A stretch of 64,000 bases of DNA from Pseudomonadota bacterium (GCA_020161575.1 JAIUNR010000005.1:124001-188000), one strand, 5' to 3'. Shown: positions 28,815 through 38,519, numbered from the stretch's first letter. Notes: generated from the sequence alone by a model not told the origin. Translations and numbers: made by a program.

Positions 28815-29306
28815 TCAGCGATACGGCGCGTCGATCGCGATATTGCGTGCGATCTCGCGTTCCCAGCGCGCGCCGTTGGCCAGCAGCTTTTCCTTGTCGT
28901 AGAAAAGCTCCTCGCGCGTTTCGGTCGCGAATTCGAAATTCGGCCCCTCGACGATCGCATCGACCGGGCAGGCTTCCTGACAGAAGCCGCAATAGATGCA
29001 CTTGGTCATGTCGATGTCGTAGCGGGTGGTGCGCCGCGTGCCGTCATTGCGCCGCGGGCCAGCTTCGATCGTAATCGCCTGCGCGGGGCAGATCGCCTCG
29101 CAGAGCTTGCAGGCGATACAGCGTTCCTCGCCGTTCGGATAGCGGCGCAGCGCGTGCTCGCCGCGAAAGCGCGGGGAAAGCCGCCCCTTCTCGAACGGGT
29201 AGTTGATCGTCGGTTTCGGCTTGAAGAAATACCGCATGGCGAGAAAGAACGCCGAGACGAATTCCTTGAGGAGAAGGCCCTTGGCGGCCTGTGCGATCAC
29301 GCTCAT
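28815..29306 (-). CDS. nuoI: NADH-quinone oxidoreductase subunit I
   Basis: This 163-residue TYKY-type subunit carries two [4Fe-4S] clusters (N6a, N6b). The motifs are [12 protein letters not shown] and [12 protein letters not shown], each followed by the far-cluster cysteine-proline. It links the peripheral arm to the quinone site. An N-terminal amphipathic helix ([13 protein letters not shown]) fits membrane contact. The 10-bp gap after nuoH fits operon transcription. Confidence 0.97.
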   Translation of the reverse strand: MSVIAQAAKGLLLKEFVSAFFLAMRYFFKPKPTINYPFEKGRLSPRFRGEHALRRYPNGEERCIACKLCEAICPAQAITIEAGPRRNDGTRRTTRYDIDMTKCIYCGFCQEACPVDAIVEGPNFEFATETREELFYDKEKLLANGARWEREIARNIAIDAPYR

Positions 29307-29316
29307 TTCCTTCTCC

Positions 29317-30501
29317 TTACCGATACCAGCCGGTGAGCTGGAGCACGCCCGCCACGATGACCACCGCCGCGAGGCTCAAGGGCAGGAACACCTTCCAGCC
29401 GAGCCGCATGAGCTGATCGTAGCGGTAGCGCGGCACCATCGCCTTCACCATCGCGAACATGAAGAAGACGAAGCTCACCTTGGCGATGAACCACACCACG
29501 CCAGGCACCCAAGTGAAGGGCGCGATGCTGAGCGGCGGCGTCCATCCCCCCAGGAAGAGGATCGTGGTGAGCGCGCACATGGTCATGATCGCCACGTATT
29601 CGCCCAGCATGAACAACAGATACGGCGTCGAGGAATATTCGCTCATGAAGCCCGCGACGAGTTCGGATTCCGCTTCCGGCAGATCGAAAGGCGGGCGGTT
29701 GGTTTCCGCCAGAGCCGAGATGAAGAAAATCACGAACATCGGGAAAAGCGGGATGAAGAACCAGTTCAGCATCGTAAACCAGGGCATGCCCAACGCGGCG
29801 GCAATGCCGCCCTTGTCCTGCGCATTCACGATATCCGTGAGGTTGAGCGACCCCACCACCATCAGCACCGTGATGATCACGAAGCCGATGGAAACCTCGT
29901 AGGACACCATCTGCGCCGCCGAACGCAGCGCGCCCAGGAACGGGTATTTCGAATTCGAGGCCCAGCCGCCGATGATCACGCCGTAAACGCCGAGCGAGGA
30001 AATCGCGAAGACATAGAGTATGCCGACATTGATATCCGCGATCGCCCACCCCTCGGCCACGGGCATCACGGCCCAGGCGGAGAGCGCGAGCACGCAGGTC
30101 AGCAGCGGCGCGAGCAGGAACAGGATCTTGTCGGCGCCCGAGGGGATGACCGGCTCCTTGAGCACGAATTTCAGCAGATCCGCGAAGCTCTGGAGCAGGC
30201 CGAACGGACCGACCACGTTGGGGCCGCGCCGGAGCTGCACCGCCGCCCAGATCTTGCGATCCGCCAGCAGGAAGAACGCGATGATGACAAGCAGCGCCAC
30301 CAGCAGCACCAGGCTCTTGATCACGATGATCAGCGTGGGCACGAACCAGCTTGTCTGCGTCCAGAGGTAATGCACGCCCCAGAGCGCGCCATAGGCCGCC
30401 CCGAGCGCGACGACCAGCGCAATCGCCATCATCGTGAGCGGAAACCAGCTTGTCTTGCGCACGGGACGCTCGGGAGGGGAATTCGGTGTGATATCGACCA
30501 T
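29317..30501 (-). CDS. nuoH: NADH-quinone oxidoreductase subunit H
   Basis: This 394-residue, eight-helix subunit forms much of the quinone-binding chamber. The start ATG 30501 (MVDITPNSP) has a GGGGGAAA ribosome site. Conserved pieces are [20 protein letters not shown] (ERKxxGxxQxRxGPN region, glutamate replaced by aspartate as seen in several relatives) and [20 protein letters not shown]. The N-terminus is about 45 residues longer than in E. coli, with an extra charged stretch before helix 1. Confidence 0.95.
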   Translation of the reverse strand: MVDITPNSPPERPVRKTSWFPLTMMAIALVVALGAAYGALWGVHYLWTQTSWFVPTLIIVIKSLVLLVALLVIIAFFLLADRKIWAAVQLRRGPNVVGPFGLLQSFADLLKFVLKEPVIPSGADKILFLLAPLLTCVLALSAWAVMPVAEGWAIADINVGILYVFAISSLGVYGVIIGGWASNSKYPFLGALRSAAQMVSYEVSIGFVIITVLMVVGSLNLTDIVNAQDKGGIAAALGMPWFTMLNWFFIPLFPMFVIFFISALAETNRPPFDLPEAESELVAGFMSEYSSTPYLLFMLGEYVAIMTMCALTTILFLGGWTPPLSIAPFTWVPGVVWFIAKVSFVFFMFAMVKAMVPRYRYDQLMRLGWKVFLPLSLAAVVIVAGVLQLTGWYR

Positions 30502-30511
30502 GATTTCCCCC

Positions 30512-32575
30512 TTATTCCGCCGCGACCTGCGCCGAACCCGCCGCAAGCGCGGCGCATTCCGCCATCACTTTCGAGGCACGCGCAACCGGATTGGTGAGAT
30601 GGAAGGCGGAAACGGCATTCGCGAACGGCGCCTTCTCCGTCTTGCCCTTCAGCTTGGCCAAAGCCTCGATATCCGCCGCCTTGCCTGCGGCAATCGTGTC
30701 GAGCGCGGCAAAATGCGGGAATTCGGCATAAAGCGCGGCACGGAGCTGGCCGAGGTTGTCATAGGGCAGCTTCTTGCCCAGAGCTTCGGACAGGGCGCGC
30801 AGAATGGCCCAATCCTCGCGGGCATCGCCCGGCGGGAAGCTGGCACGGTTGGTCATCTGCACGCGCCCTTCCGTGTTGACGTAGGTCGCGCTCTTTTCGG
30901 TATAGGCCGCGCCGGGCAGGACGATATCGGCGCGATGCGCGCCCTTGTCGCCGTGGGTGCCCTGATAGATGACGAAGGCGCCGACAGGGATATCGATCTC
31001 GTCCGCGCCGAGGTTGAAGATCACGTCCATCGCGCCAGGCTGGAGCATCGCGCCGGTATCGGCACCGCCTTCGCCCGGCACGAAGCCGAGATCGAGCGCG
31101 CCGACAAAAGCGGCCTCGGTATGCAGGATGTTGAAGCCGTTCCAGCCATCCTTGATGACGCCGATCGCGGCAGCGGCCTTCGCCGCCATCGCGAGCACTG
31201 CTGCGCCATCGGGCCGGTTGATCGCCCCCTGCCCGATGATGAACATCGGCTTCTGCGCCTTGGACGGCGCGTGATCGACGAATTTCTCGAGACTTTCCGG
31301 GCCCGCGCCGAGATAGGTGACGGGATAGGAAAGGTCGGCCTGCTGGCCGATCAGCCCGATGGTCGCCTTGCCCGTGAGATGGCGCTTGCGGATGCGTGAA
31401 TTCAGCACCGCCGCTTCCCGACGCGGATTGGCGCCGATGATCATGATCGCATCGGCTTCCTCGATCCCTGCAATCGTGGAATTGAAGAGGTAGCTCGCGC
31501 GCCCGTGCTTCGGATGAAGCGGCGAGCCGGGATAGCGACAATCGAGATTGGCCGAACCCAGGGCAGCCATCAGCCCCTTGAGCGCGAACATCTCCTCCAC
31601 GCCGGCGAGCTGGCCGGCAAGCGCGCCGATCTTCTCCGGCTTCGCCGCCTTCACTTTCGCAGCGATCGCCGAAAAAGCCTCGGCCCAGCTCGCGGGGCGC
31701 AGCTTGCCGTTCTCGCGGATATAGGGGCGATCAAGGCGCTGCGTGCGCAGGCCGTCCCAGATGAAGCGGGTCTTGTCCGAGATCCATTCCTCGTTCACCG
31801 CCTCGTTGAGGCGCGGCATGATGCGCATCACCTCGCGGCCGCGCGTATCGACGCGGATCGCCGAGCCGACGGCATCCATCACATCGACGCTCTCGGTCTT
31901 CTGGAGTTCCCACGGGCGCGCGGAGAAGGCATAGGGCTTCGAGGTCAGCGCGCCGACCGGGCAGAGATCAATCACATTGCCCTGCATCTCGGAGGTCATC
32001 GCCTTTTCGAGATAGGTGGTGATCTCGGCATCCTCGCCGCGGCCCAGAAGGCCAAGCTCGGTGATGCCGGCGACTTCGGTGGTGAAGCGGACGCAGCGCG
32101 TGCAATGGATGCAGCGCGTCATCACGGTTTTCACCAGCGGGCCGATATACTTGTCTTCCACCGCGCGCTTGTTCTCGGCATAGCGCGAGGAATCCATGCC
32201 ATAGGCGATGGCCTGATCCTGAAGATCGCATTCGCCGCCCTGATCGCAGATCGGGCAATCGAGCGGGTGGTTGATGAGCATGAACTCCATCACCCCCTCG
32301 CGCGCCTTCTTCACCATCGGCGATTTGGTGAAGATCTGCGGCAATTCGCCGTTCGGGCCGGGGCGCACGTCGCGCACGTTCATCGCGCAGCTCGCCTGAG
32401 GCTTGGGCGGACCGCCCTTCACCTCGACAAGGCACATGCGGCAATTGCCGGCGATCGAGAGCCGCTCGTGGAAGCAGAAACGCGGCACTTCCATGCCGGC
32501 CGCCTCCGCTGCCTGAAGCAGCGTGTAATGCGGCGGCACATCGACTTCGACATCATCGACGAGGATCTTGGTCAT
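30512..32575 (-). CDS. nuoG: NADH-quinone oxidoreductase subunit G
   Basis: This 687-residue 75-kDa-type subunit begins with a [2Fe-2S] ferredoxin domain ([16 protein letters not shown]1b). The His-Cys3 cluster N5 region ([18 protein letters not shown]) and a [4Fe-4S] site ([11 protein letters not shown]4) follow. The remainder is a molybdopterin-oxidoreductase-like fold without a cofactor site. The length is that of the alphaproteobacterial/mitochondrial form, shorter than E. coli NuoG. It is 5 bp from nuoF. Confidence 0.96.
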   Translation of the reverse strand: MTKILVDDVEVDVPPHYTLLQAAEAAGMEVPRFCFHERLSIAGNCRMCLVEVKGGPPKPQASCAMNVRDVRPGPNGELPQIFTKSPMVKKAREGVMEFMLINHPLDCPICDQGGECDLQDQAIAYGMDSSRYAENKRAVEDKYIGPLVKTVMTRCIHCTRCVRFTTEVAGITELGLLGRGEDAEITTYLEKAMTSEMQGNVIDLCPVGALTSKPYAFSARPWELQKTESVDVMDAVGSAIRVDTRGREVMRIMPRLNEAVNEEWISDKTRFIWDGLRTQRLDRPYIRENGKLRPASWAEAFSAIAAKVKAAKPEKIGALAGQLAGVEEMFALKGLMAALGSANLDCRYPGSPLHPKHGRASYLFNSTIAGIEEADAIMIIGANPRREAAVLNSRIRKRHLTGKATIGLIGQQADLSYPVTYLGAGPESLEKFVDHAPSKAQKPMFIIGQGAINRPDGAAVLAMAAKAAAAIGVIKDGWNGFNILHTEAAFVGALDLGFVPGEGGADTGAMLQPGAMDVIFNLGADEIDIPVGAFVIYQGTHGDKGAHRADIVLPGAAYTEKSATYVNTEGRVQMTNRASFPPGDAREDWAILRALSEALGKKLPYDNLGQLRAALYAEFPHFAALDTIAAGKAADIEALAKLKGKTEKAPFANAVSAFHLTNPVARASKVMAECAALAAGSAQVAAE

Positions 32576-32580
32576 GTCTG

Positions 32581-33882
32581 TTACTCCGCCGCCACGCGAA
32601 TGGGGTCCGAATGCGGGTTCGCCGAATATTGGTCGATCTTCGCCTCGATCTCATGGCGGAAATGCCGGATCAGGCCCTGGATCGGCCAGGCCGCCGCATC
32701 GCCGAGCGCACAGATCGTATGGCCCTCGATGCGGGTGGAAACATCGAGCAGCATGTCGATCTCACGCTTCTGGGCGCGGCCCTCGGCCATGCGCGCCATG
32801 ACGCGCGCCATCCAGCCCGTGCCCTCGCGGCACGGCGTGCATTGGCCGCAGCTCTCATGCTTGTAGAAATGCGCGATGCGGGCGATGGCGCGGACGATAT
32901 CCGTCGATTTATCCATCACGATCACCGCCGCCGTGCCGAGGCCGGAGCGCAGGCCGCGCAGCGTGTCGAAATCCATATAGGCGTCCGCGATCTGCTCCGC
33001 CGGCACCAGCGGCACCGAGGAGCCGCCGGGAATGACACATTTCAGATTGTCCCAGCCGCCGCGGATACCGCCGCAATGCTTGTCGATCAGCTCGCGGAAG
33101 GTGATGCCCATTGCCTCTTCGACGTTGCAGGGCGTGTTCACATGGCCGGAGACGCAGAAAAGCTTGGTGCCGACATTGTTCGGCCGGCCTAGCCCCGCGA
33201 ACCAACCCGCGCCCCGGCGCAGGATGGTGCCCGCGACCGCGATGGATTCGACGTTGTTTACCGTCGTGGGGCAGCCGTAAAGGCCCATATTGGCCGGGAA
33301 TGGCGGTTTGAGGCGCGGCTGGCCCTTCTTGCCCTCGAGACTTTCGAGCAGAGCCGTCTCCTCGCCGCAGATATAAGCGCCAGCGCCGTGATGAACGTAG
33401 AAATCGAACGGATAGCCGTTTTTGTTGTCCTTGCCGATGAGTTTCGCCTCATAAGCCTCGTCCACGGCCTTCTGGAGCGCGATCCGCTCCGCGATGAACT
33501 CGCCGCGGATATAGATATAGGCCGCGTGCGCGCCCATCGCGAAGCTCGCGAGCATCGCGCCCTCGATCAGCAGATGCGGATCATGGCGCAGGATCTCGCG
33601 ATCCTTGCACGTGCCGGGTTCGGATTCGTCCCCGTTGATGACGAGGTAATGCGGCCTTCCGTCATTCACCTTGGGCATGAAGGACCATTTCATGCCGGTG
33701 GGGAAGCCCGCGCCGCCGCGCCCGCGCAGGCCGGAGGCTTTCATCTCGTCGATGATCCAGTCCCGCCCCATTTCGAGCAGCAGCTTGGTGCCATCCCAAT
33801 TGCCGCGCTTGAGCGCGCCCTTCAGGCCCGGGTCCTGCCGCCCGTAGAGATTGGTGAAGATGCGATCGCGATCCTGAAGCAT
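32581..33882 (-). CDS. nuoF: NADH-quinone oxidoreductase subunit F
   Basis: This 433-residue 51-kDa-type subunit binds NADH, FMN and cluster N3. The glycine-rich loop [17 protein letters not shown] binds [19 protein letters not shown] and [15 protein letters not shown] follow; [16 protein letters not shown] holds three of the N3 cysteines, with the fourth in [13 protein letters not shown]. It starts 4 bp after the stop of an inserted lipoprotein gene that separates it from nuoE. Confidence 0.97.
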   Translation of the reverse strand: MLQDRDRIFTNLYGRQDPGLKGALKRGNWDGTKLLLEMGRDWIIDEMKASGLRGRGGAGFPTGMKWSFMPKVNDGRPHYLVINGDESEPGTCKDREILRHDPHLLIEGAMLASFAMGAHAAYIYIRGEFIAERIALQKAVDEAYEAKLIGKDNKNGYPFDFYVHHGAGAYICGEETALLESLEGKKGQPRLKPPFPANMGLYGCPTTVNNVESIAVAGTILRRGAGWFAGLGRPNNVGTKLFCVSGHVNTPCNVEEAMGITFRELIDKHCGGIRGGWDNLKCVIPGGSSVPLVPAEQIADAYMDFDTLRGLRSGLGTAAVIVMDKSTDIVRAIARIAHFYKHESCGQCTPCREGTGWMARVMARMAEGRAQKREIDMLLDVSTRIEGHTICALGDAAAWPIQGLIRHFRHEIEAKIDQYSANPHSDPIRVAAE

Positions 33883-33886
33883 TCCG

Positions 33887-34444
33887 CTAGATCCGGTTCG
33901 GGTTGGAAAGGATGATCTTGGTTCTGGCGCCCGCGCGCGTCTGCGCTTCGGTCACCAGGGTGAAATCGGCGTTCCAGGCGGGGCCGTCGTAATCGATTCG
34001 GGTGAAGAGCACCCATTTCGCCGCCGGCAGATCGTCGAAGGTGAAGCGTCCCTGCATATCGCATTGCGTCTTGCGGACAACGCTGTCATGGATTCCATCG
34101 AGATTGGCGCCCGGCGCGATCCGGTCGCCCCGGCGATAGACTGCCACGATCTCGCGGAAATACGCGCTATCCGGCAGCAGATAGACATAAGAGCCGGAGC
34201 AGCGCGCAAGCAGGCCGTTCGGGCGGCGCAGGAACCCTTCCCCGCTGATCGACCCGTCGCCCTTCCCGGACCAGGCCTTGTGGTCGGGCGCGCTGAAGGA
34301 AACCTTCTTCTCGACGCTTTCGCCGCAAGCCGAAAGCAGCAATCCGGCGGAGATGGCGGTCACGGCGGCACGCGCGACAGCGAGCGTCGGCGCAACCTTC
34401 GCCGCCCTCCCCGCCTCGCTGCCCGCCGGAATGCCGAACCGCAT
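33887..34444 (-). CDS. Predicted lipoprotein encoded inside the nuo operon
   Basis: This 185-residue protein starts at ATG 34444 with AAGGA six bases upstream. A long basic n-region, a hydrophobic stretch and the lipobox LLSAC (Cys about 40) predict a lipoprotein. The mature part is soluble. It contains [19 protein letters not shown] and a late segment [20 protein letters not shown] that recalls a carboxypeptidase-regulatory (transthyretin-like) beta-sandwich. I do not recognise a named family. It sits 9 bp after nuoE and 4 bp before nuoF, so it must be co-transcribed with complex I. A role in complex I is only a guess; it may simply be a passenger. Confidence 0.75.
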   Translation of the reverse strand: MRFGIPAGSEAGRAAKVAPTLAVARAAVTAISAGLLLSACGESVEKKVSFSAPDHKAWSGKGDGSISGEGFLRRPNGLLARCSGSYVYLLPDSAYFREIVAVYRRGDRIAPGANLDGIHDSVVRKTQCDMQGRFTFDDLPAAKWVLFTRIDYDGPAWNADFTLVTEAQTRAGARTKIILSNPNRI

Positions 34445-34453
34445 GATCAATCC

Positions 34454-35611
34454 TTACTTCGTCGGCTTTTCGCCGAGCGGGCTGTCCGGCCGCCAGCCGG
34501 TCATCAGTTTTTTGGCCTGCCCGATCCAGTCGTCGCGCTGGGCGCGCCCCTTGAACCCTTCGAGATTCTGATCAACCCAGGCGAGATTCTGATCGTTCCA
34601 TCCCGCGATCTGATCGAAGTGATGGATACCCATCTTGCGCAGCATGCCGGCCAGCTTGGGGCCGACCCCCCAGATCAGCTCGAGGTCGTCGCCCTTCCCC
34701 GAGCGGGGTTGCGCCAGAAGCTCAGGCTTGTGCTCATCGCCGACGGGCGCCGCCTCGGCATTGCCTGCCGCCGATCCCTTGGCCTTGACGATCTTGCCGC
34801 CAGCCGCCGGCGTATCCTGCCGCGCATTGCTCTGCTCGCGAGCGGGGCGGGCCGGCGCAGCGGCTGCCGCGCTGACGGGTGCACTCGCGGGGATTGCGGC
34901 CTGCGGGGCGGCTTTCGCCTTGGCGGCCTCTTCCTTCGCCTTTTTATCGGCTGCGGCGCGCGCCTCGAAATCCTTCTTCCAGCTTCCGACTGCCGAGCCA
35001 TCATAGAGCCCCGGCTCAAGCAGCGTCTTGATCGCATCCTTGGGTTCGGATTTCAGGCGCCCGTTCTGCGGGCCAATCTTCACGGGTTTTCCCGCCGCGA
35101 GATCATCCATGAGCGCATTGAGGCTCTCGGGCGTGAGATCCTCGAAATAATCGTCGTTGATCTGCACCATCGGCGCATTGCAGCAGGCACCGAGGCATTC
35201 CACCTCAAGCCAGGAGAACTTGCCGTCCGCCGTGACATGACCGGGTTCGCCGATGCGCTTTTTCAGCACCTTCTTGAGATCCTCGGCGCCCATGCAATGG
35301 CAGGGCACGGTGCCACAGAGCTGGATGTAATGCGTGCCAACCGGTTCGAGGTTGAACATCGTGTAGAAGCTCGCGACCTCCATCACCCGGATATTGGGCA
35401 TGGAAAGCACTTCGGCCACATGCTCGATCGCGGCGCGCGGCAGCCAGCCCCCGGCCTGCTTCTGCGCCTGCCAGAGCAGAGGAATCACGGCAGAGGCCTG
35501 CCGCCCTTCCGGGTATTTGGAGACCTGCTCCTTCACGAAAGCCTGGTTCGCCTTATCGAAGGCGAAAGAGGCCGGCTGGACAGTCTCGGGAGCAAGGCGG
35601 CGGACGGACAT
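34454..35611 (-). CDS. nuoE: NADH-quinone oxidoreductase subunit E with C-terminal extension
   Basis: Residues 1-200 are the 24-kDa thioredoxin-like subunit with the N1a [2Fe-2S] ligands in QLCGTVPCHCMGAE and LGACCNAPMVQINDDYFE. An Ala/Lys/Pro-rich linker follows (about 225-305). The last 80 residues form a helix-hairpin-helix-like domain (LELIWGVGPKLAGMLRKMGI, then HFDQIAGW). At 385 residues it is more than twice the E. coli length. Similar tails are known in rhizobial NuoE; their role is unknown. The electron-entry module (E, F, G) is complete, but split by the lipoprotein gene. Confidence 0.94.
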   Translation of the reverse strand: MSVRRLAPETVQPASFAFDKANQAFVKEQVSKYPEGRQASAVIPLLWQAQKQAGGWLPRAAIEHVAEVLSMPNIRVMEVASFYTMFNLEPVGTHYIQLCGTVPCHCMGAEDLKKVLKKRIGEPGHVTADGKFSWLEVECLGACCNAPMVQINDDYFEDLTPESLNALMDDLAAGKPVKIGPQNGRLKSEPKDAIKTLLEPGLYDGSAVGSWKKDFEARAAADKKAKEEAAKAKAAPQAAIPASAPVSAAAAAPARPAREQSNARQDTPAAGGKIVKAKGSAAGNAEAAPVGDEHKPELLAQPRSGKGDDLELIWGVGPKLAGMLRKMGIHHFDQIAGWNDQNLAWVDQNLEGFKGRAQRDDWIGQAKKLMTGWRPDSPLGEKPTK

Positions 35612-35812
35612 GGTTCTTCCTCGGACGCGGCGTGAAGCGGCGGAACGAATGCTCGGGTCTTACCACCCTTACCGCTTGGGGCAAGACTGGAAATGCTAAA
35701 AACTGGGCGCTTCGGCCACGGCTTTGGGATGATCCACAAAAGCGGTGAGCGAATTGATACAGATCAGGCTAAATTCGCCGTTCTGGCGCAAAGCGGCGGT
35801 CAGGAAACAGGG

Positions 35813-36148
35813 CTAGAAACACACGCTGTCGCGCTTGAGCTGCCGATTCGCATCGCGCGATATCCGCATCAAACAGGTGCGCACTTCACCCGAACGCTGG
35901 ACGATGACGACGAAATCCGTGCCCTTGTCGGAAGTGCGCTCCATGCCCTTCACCTCGAACCCCTGCCGGACCAGCATGTCGAGGCTGACGACCGGCGGGT
36001 TCGGCGCCGGAACGCCAGGCGCCGGAACACCAGGCGAAGGAGCGCCCGGCGGCGCCTGGCTCGGCGGCGGGCGAATGAACGGGTCCGGCGTCTGGGCGTG
36101 AGCGCCGGACATCATCACAAAGAGAACAGAGAGGGCGAGCCCCCTCAC
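35813..36148 (-). CDS. Small secreted proline-rich protein between nuoD and nuoE
   Basis: This 111-residue protein starts at a GTG (36148) that overlaps the nuoD stop (GTGA), so it is translationally coupled to nuoD. Residues 1-19 form a signal peptide ending in GAHAQ. A Pro/Ala/Gly repeat region follows ([20 protein letters not shown]), then a small domain with [20 protein letters not shown] and a terminal pair of cysteines ([14 protein letters not shown]). I do not recognise a family. It is probably periplasmic. The 201 bp between its stop and nuoE contain no clear gene, though the frame stays open for 38 codons after the TAG. Confidence 0.7.
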   Translation of the reverse strand: MRGLALSVLFVMMSGAHAQTPDPFIRPPPSQAPPGAPSPGVPAPGVPAPNPPVVSLDMLVRQGFEVKGMERTSDKGTDFVVIVQRSGEVRTCLMRISRDANRQLKRDSVCF

Positions 36149-37338
36149 CGATCCACTTCCCCGAACACGATATCGAGCGAACCGAGAATCGCCGAGACAT
36201 CGGCGAGCATGTAGCCCTTGCACAGGAAATCCATCGCCGAGAGATGGGCGAAGCCCGGTGCGCGAAGCTTGCAGCGATAGGGCTTGTTGGTGCCATCCGC
36301 CACGAGATAGACGCCGAACTCGCCCTTGGGCGCTTCCACCGCGGCATAAACCTCGCCGGCGGGCACATGGTACCCCTCGGTATAGAGCTTGAAATGGTGG
36401 ATCAGCGCTTCCATCGAACGCTTCATCTCGCCGCGCTTCGGCGGCACGATCTTGCCGTCCCTGGCCGAGATCGGCGTCTTGCCGTCCGGCCCGCGCAATT
36501 TGGCGATGCATTGCTTCATGATGCGCACGGATTGGCGCATCTCCTCGACGCGGATGCAATATCGGTCGAAATTGTCGCCGTTCCTGCCGATCGGAATGTC
36601 GAATTCAAGCTCGCTGTAGCATTCATAGGGCATGGAGCGACGAAGATCCCAGGCCGCGCCCGAGCCGCGCACCATCACGCCCGAAAAACCCCAGGCCCAG
36701 GCATCGTCGAGATTGACAATGCCGATATCGACATTGCGCTGCTTGAAGATGCGGTTATCGGTCAGCAGCCCTTCGAGATCGTCGACCAGCTTCAGGAACG
36801 GATCGCAGAACGCCTCGATATCGTCGATGAGGTCCGAGGGCAGGTCCTGATGCACGCCGCCCGGTCGCACATAGGCGGCATGGAGGCGGGCGCCGGAAGC
36901 GCGCTCATAGAAGATCATGAGCTTCTCGCGCTCCTCGAAGCCCCAGAGCGGCGGGGTGAGCGCGCCGACATCGAGCGCCTGCGTCGTGATGTTGAGGAGG
37001 TGGTTGAGGATGCGCCCGATCTCGGAATAGAGCACGCGGATGAGCTGGCCACGCTTGGGCACCGTGATGCCCAGCAGCTTCTCGACCGCCAGCGCATAGG
37101 CATGCTCCTGGTTCATCGGCGCGACGTAATCGAGCCGGTCGAAATAGGGCAAAGCCTGCAGATAGGTCTTGTGCTCGATCAGCTTCTCGGTGCCGCGATG
37201 GAGAAGCCCGATATGCGGATCGGTGCGGGTGACGATCTCGCCGTCGAGTTCGAGCACGAGGCGCAAAACGCCATGCGCCGCAGGATGCTGCGGCCCGAAA
37301 TTGATCGTGAAATTGCGCTGGTTCGGTTGTTCGGTCAT
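36145..37338 (-). CDS. nuoD: NADH-quinone oxidoreductase subunit D
   Basis: This 397-residue 49-kDa-type subunit is related to the large subunit of NiFe hydrogenases and forms the quinone pocket with NuoB. Conserved parts are [20 protein letters not shown] (quinone-binding histidine in the loop), [32 protein letters not shown], and the C-terminal FGEVDR. It is a stand-alone D, not fused to C as in E. coli. Its ribosome site (AAGG) lies just downstream of the left repeat of the inserted four-helix-bundle element. Confidence 0.97.
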   Translation of the reverse strand: MTEQPNQRNFTINFGPQHPAAHGVLRLVLELDGEIVTRTDPHIGLLHRGTEKLIEHKTYLQALPYFDRLDYVAPMNQEHAYALAVEKLLGITVPKRGQLIRVLYSEIGRILNHLLNITTQALDVGALTPPLWGFEEREKLMIFYERASGARLHAAYVRPGGVHQDLPSDLIDDIEAFCDPFLKLVDDLEGLLTDNRIFKQRNVDIGIVNLDDAWAWGFSGVMVRGSGAAWDLRRSMPYECYSELEFDIPIGRNGDNFDRYCIRVEEMRQSVRIMKQCIAKLRGPDGKTPISARDGKIVPPKRGEMKRSMEALIHHFKLYTEGYHVPAGEVYAAVEAPKGEFGVYLVADGTNKPYRCKLRAPGFAHLSAMDFLCKGYMLADVSAILGSLDIVFGEVDR

Positions 37339-37351
37339 GGCGCTTCGCCTT

Positions 37352-37383
37352 GCGAATAGTGAGTAGCGAATGGCGAATAGGGA
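37352..37383 (+). repeat. Left 32-nt inverted repeat of the four-helix-bundle element
   Basis: It begins GCGAATAG and ends GGCGAATAGGGA and contains three copies of GCGAAT. It lies 13 bp upstream of the nuoD start codon. Confidence 0.7.
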
Positions 37384-37390
37384 AAGAGTT

Positions 37391-37798
37391 TCATTTTTCC
37401 CCCTTCGAGCGAGTAAGCAACGCGCGAATCAAGGAACGGATCATCCGGCCAAGACTATCGCAGCGATCTAGTGTTTCGTTTTCCGTGGTCGCAGGTAGAA
37501 AACCGACCCTTGCCGCAAGAATGAGGTGTGTTTCCAGCTCCTTGAGCGAACCCTGCGCAACGCGCAGGAACTGGATGAACACAGCGCTTGTCTCCCGCCC
37601 GTGGCCTTCGGCGATGTTGGCCGGAATGGACACCGCAGAACGTCTGATCTGGGAGACCAGCCCATACATTTCCTCCTTCGGAAATGAAGCGGTTACCCGA
37701 TAAACCTGCTCAGCCAGAACCATTGCTTCCTGCCATACCCTGAGATCGCGATAGGATTCGATCCGCTGGTCCGCCAATCCCGGCTCCCTATTCGCCAC
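37391..37798 (-). CDS. Four-helix-bundle protein (23S rRNA intervening-sequence / S23 type)
   Basis: This 135-residue protein has clear family marks: [38 protein letters not shown], the EGHGRE turn, and [20 protein letters not shown]. It starts at GTG 37798, which lies inside the right inverted repeat and is directly preceded by an in-frame TGA. Relatives are found in intervening sequences of 23S rRNA genes, as free-standing genes, and as the Avd accessory protein of diversity-generating retroelements. Its cellular role is not established. No reverse transcriptase or rRNA gene is nearby. It must be co-transcribed with nuoC and nuoD. Confidence 0.9.
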   Translation of the reverse strand: MANREPGLADQRIESYRDLRVWQEAMVLAEQVYRVTASFPKEEMYGLVSQIRRSAVSIPANIAEGHGRETSAVFIQFLRVAQGSLKELETHLILAARVGFLPATTENETLDRCDSLGRMIRSLIRALLTRSKGEK

Positions 37799-37816
37799 TC
37801 ACCATTCGCTATTCGC
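37785..37816 (-). repeat. Right 32-nt inverted repeat of the four-helix-bundle element
   Basis: On the minus strand it begins GCGAATAG and ends GGCGAATAGGGA, like the left copy. It supplies the GTG start and the first codons (GTG GCG AAT AGG) of the four-helix-bundle gene and ends 1 bp before the nuoC stop codon. Confidence 0.7.
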
Positions 37817-37817
37817 C

Positions 37818-38417
37818 CTACTTCGCCTTCTCGTCGCCCGGCAGCACGTAATCCGTGCCTTCCCAAGGCGAGAGGAAATCGAAATTACGGAATTCCTGGT
37901 TGAGCTTCACCGGCTCGTAGACGACGCGCTTTTCCTGATCGTCGTAACGCACCTCGACAAACCCGGTGAGCGGGAAATCCTTGCGGAGCGGATGCCCTTG
38001 GAAGCCATAATCGGTCAGCAGGCGGCGCAGATCGGGATGGCCGGTAAAGGCGACGCCGTACATGTCGTAGGCCTCGCGCTCGTACCAGTTGGCGCCGGGA
38101 AACACATCCACCGCCGAGGGAACCGGCGTCGCCTCGTCCACCTGAACTTTCACGCGGATGCGGCGTACATGACGCGGCGACATCAGGTGATAGACGATAT
38201 CGAAGCGCTTCTCACGCTCGGGATAATCCGCGCCGCAAATGTCGATGAAGCTGAGGAAGGCGCAATCGGGATTGTCGCGCAGATAGGTCAGGACCTCGAC
38301 AATCGCCTCGCTCTCGGCATGGAGCGTCAGCTCGCCATTGGCGATGACATGGCCGGTGACCTTGCCGGGGAGCGCCTTTTCGACATGCGCCGCGAGAATT
38401 TGCAGTGTTTCGGACAT
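37818..38417 (-). CDS. nuoC: NADH-quinone oxidoreductase subunit C
   Basis: This 199-residue 30-kDa-type subunit sits in the connecting module of complex I. Conserved parts are [40 protein letters not shown] (the family signature) and [20 protein letters not shown]. It is a separate gene, as usual in alphaproteobacteria. Its stop codon abuts the right repeat of the inserted element. Confidence 0.97.
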   Translation of the reverse strand: MSETLQILAAHVEKALPGKVTGHVIANGELTLHAESEAIVEVLTYLRDNPDCAFLSFIDICGADYPEREKRFDIVYHLMSPRHVRRIRVKVQVDEATPVPSAVDVFPGANWYEREAYDMYGVAFTGHPDLRRLLTDYGFQGHPLRKDFPLTGFVEVRYDDQEKRVVYEPVKLNQEFRNFDFLSPWEGTDYVLPGDEKAK

Positions 38418-38433
38418 CGCGTCCCTCTCCGCT

Positions 38434-38519
38434 CGTCATGCCCGCCCTCGGGGCGGGTATCCATGACTTCACTACCTGCCTTCAAGGCGTGGATGGCCGG
38501 GCCGGACCCAGCCATGACG
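38434..38519. repeat. Intergenic imperfect palindrome between nuoB and nuoC
   Basis: The ends CGTCATG (38434-38440) and CATGACG (38513-38519) are perfect complements. Inside are GCCCGCCCTCGGGGCGGG with TATCCATGA, and GCGTGGATGGCCGGGCCGG. This is the dispersed 'CGTCATGGCCGG...CCATCCACG' type of alphaproteobacterial intergenic repeat. It lies within the 142-bp gap between nuoC and nuoB and may form hairpins in the mRNA. Confidence 0.65.

Larger units (their letters stand above)
37352..37816 (-). mobile_element. 465-bp inverted-repeat-bounded element carrying a four-helix-bundle gene
   Basis: The segment between nuoC and nuoD is bounded by two 32-nt imperfect inverted repeats, 37352-37383 and 37785-37816. 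When one is reverse-complemented they match at 27 of 32 positions, and all five differences are transitions. The first 8 and last 13 positions are identical. The element lies exactly between the nuoC stop codon and the nuoD ribosome site. No transposase is present; movement, if any, would be non-autonomous. Mobility is inferred from the structure only. Confidence 0.55.

Noticed and set aside
37391-37798. Diversity-generating retroelement suggested by an Avd-like protein
   Set aside because: The four-helix-bundle protein is of the wider S23 family; no reverse transcriptase, template repeat or variable repeat is present.
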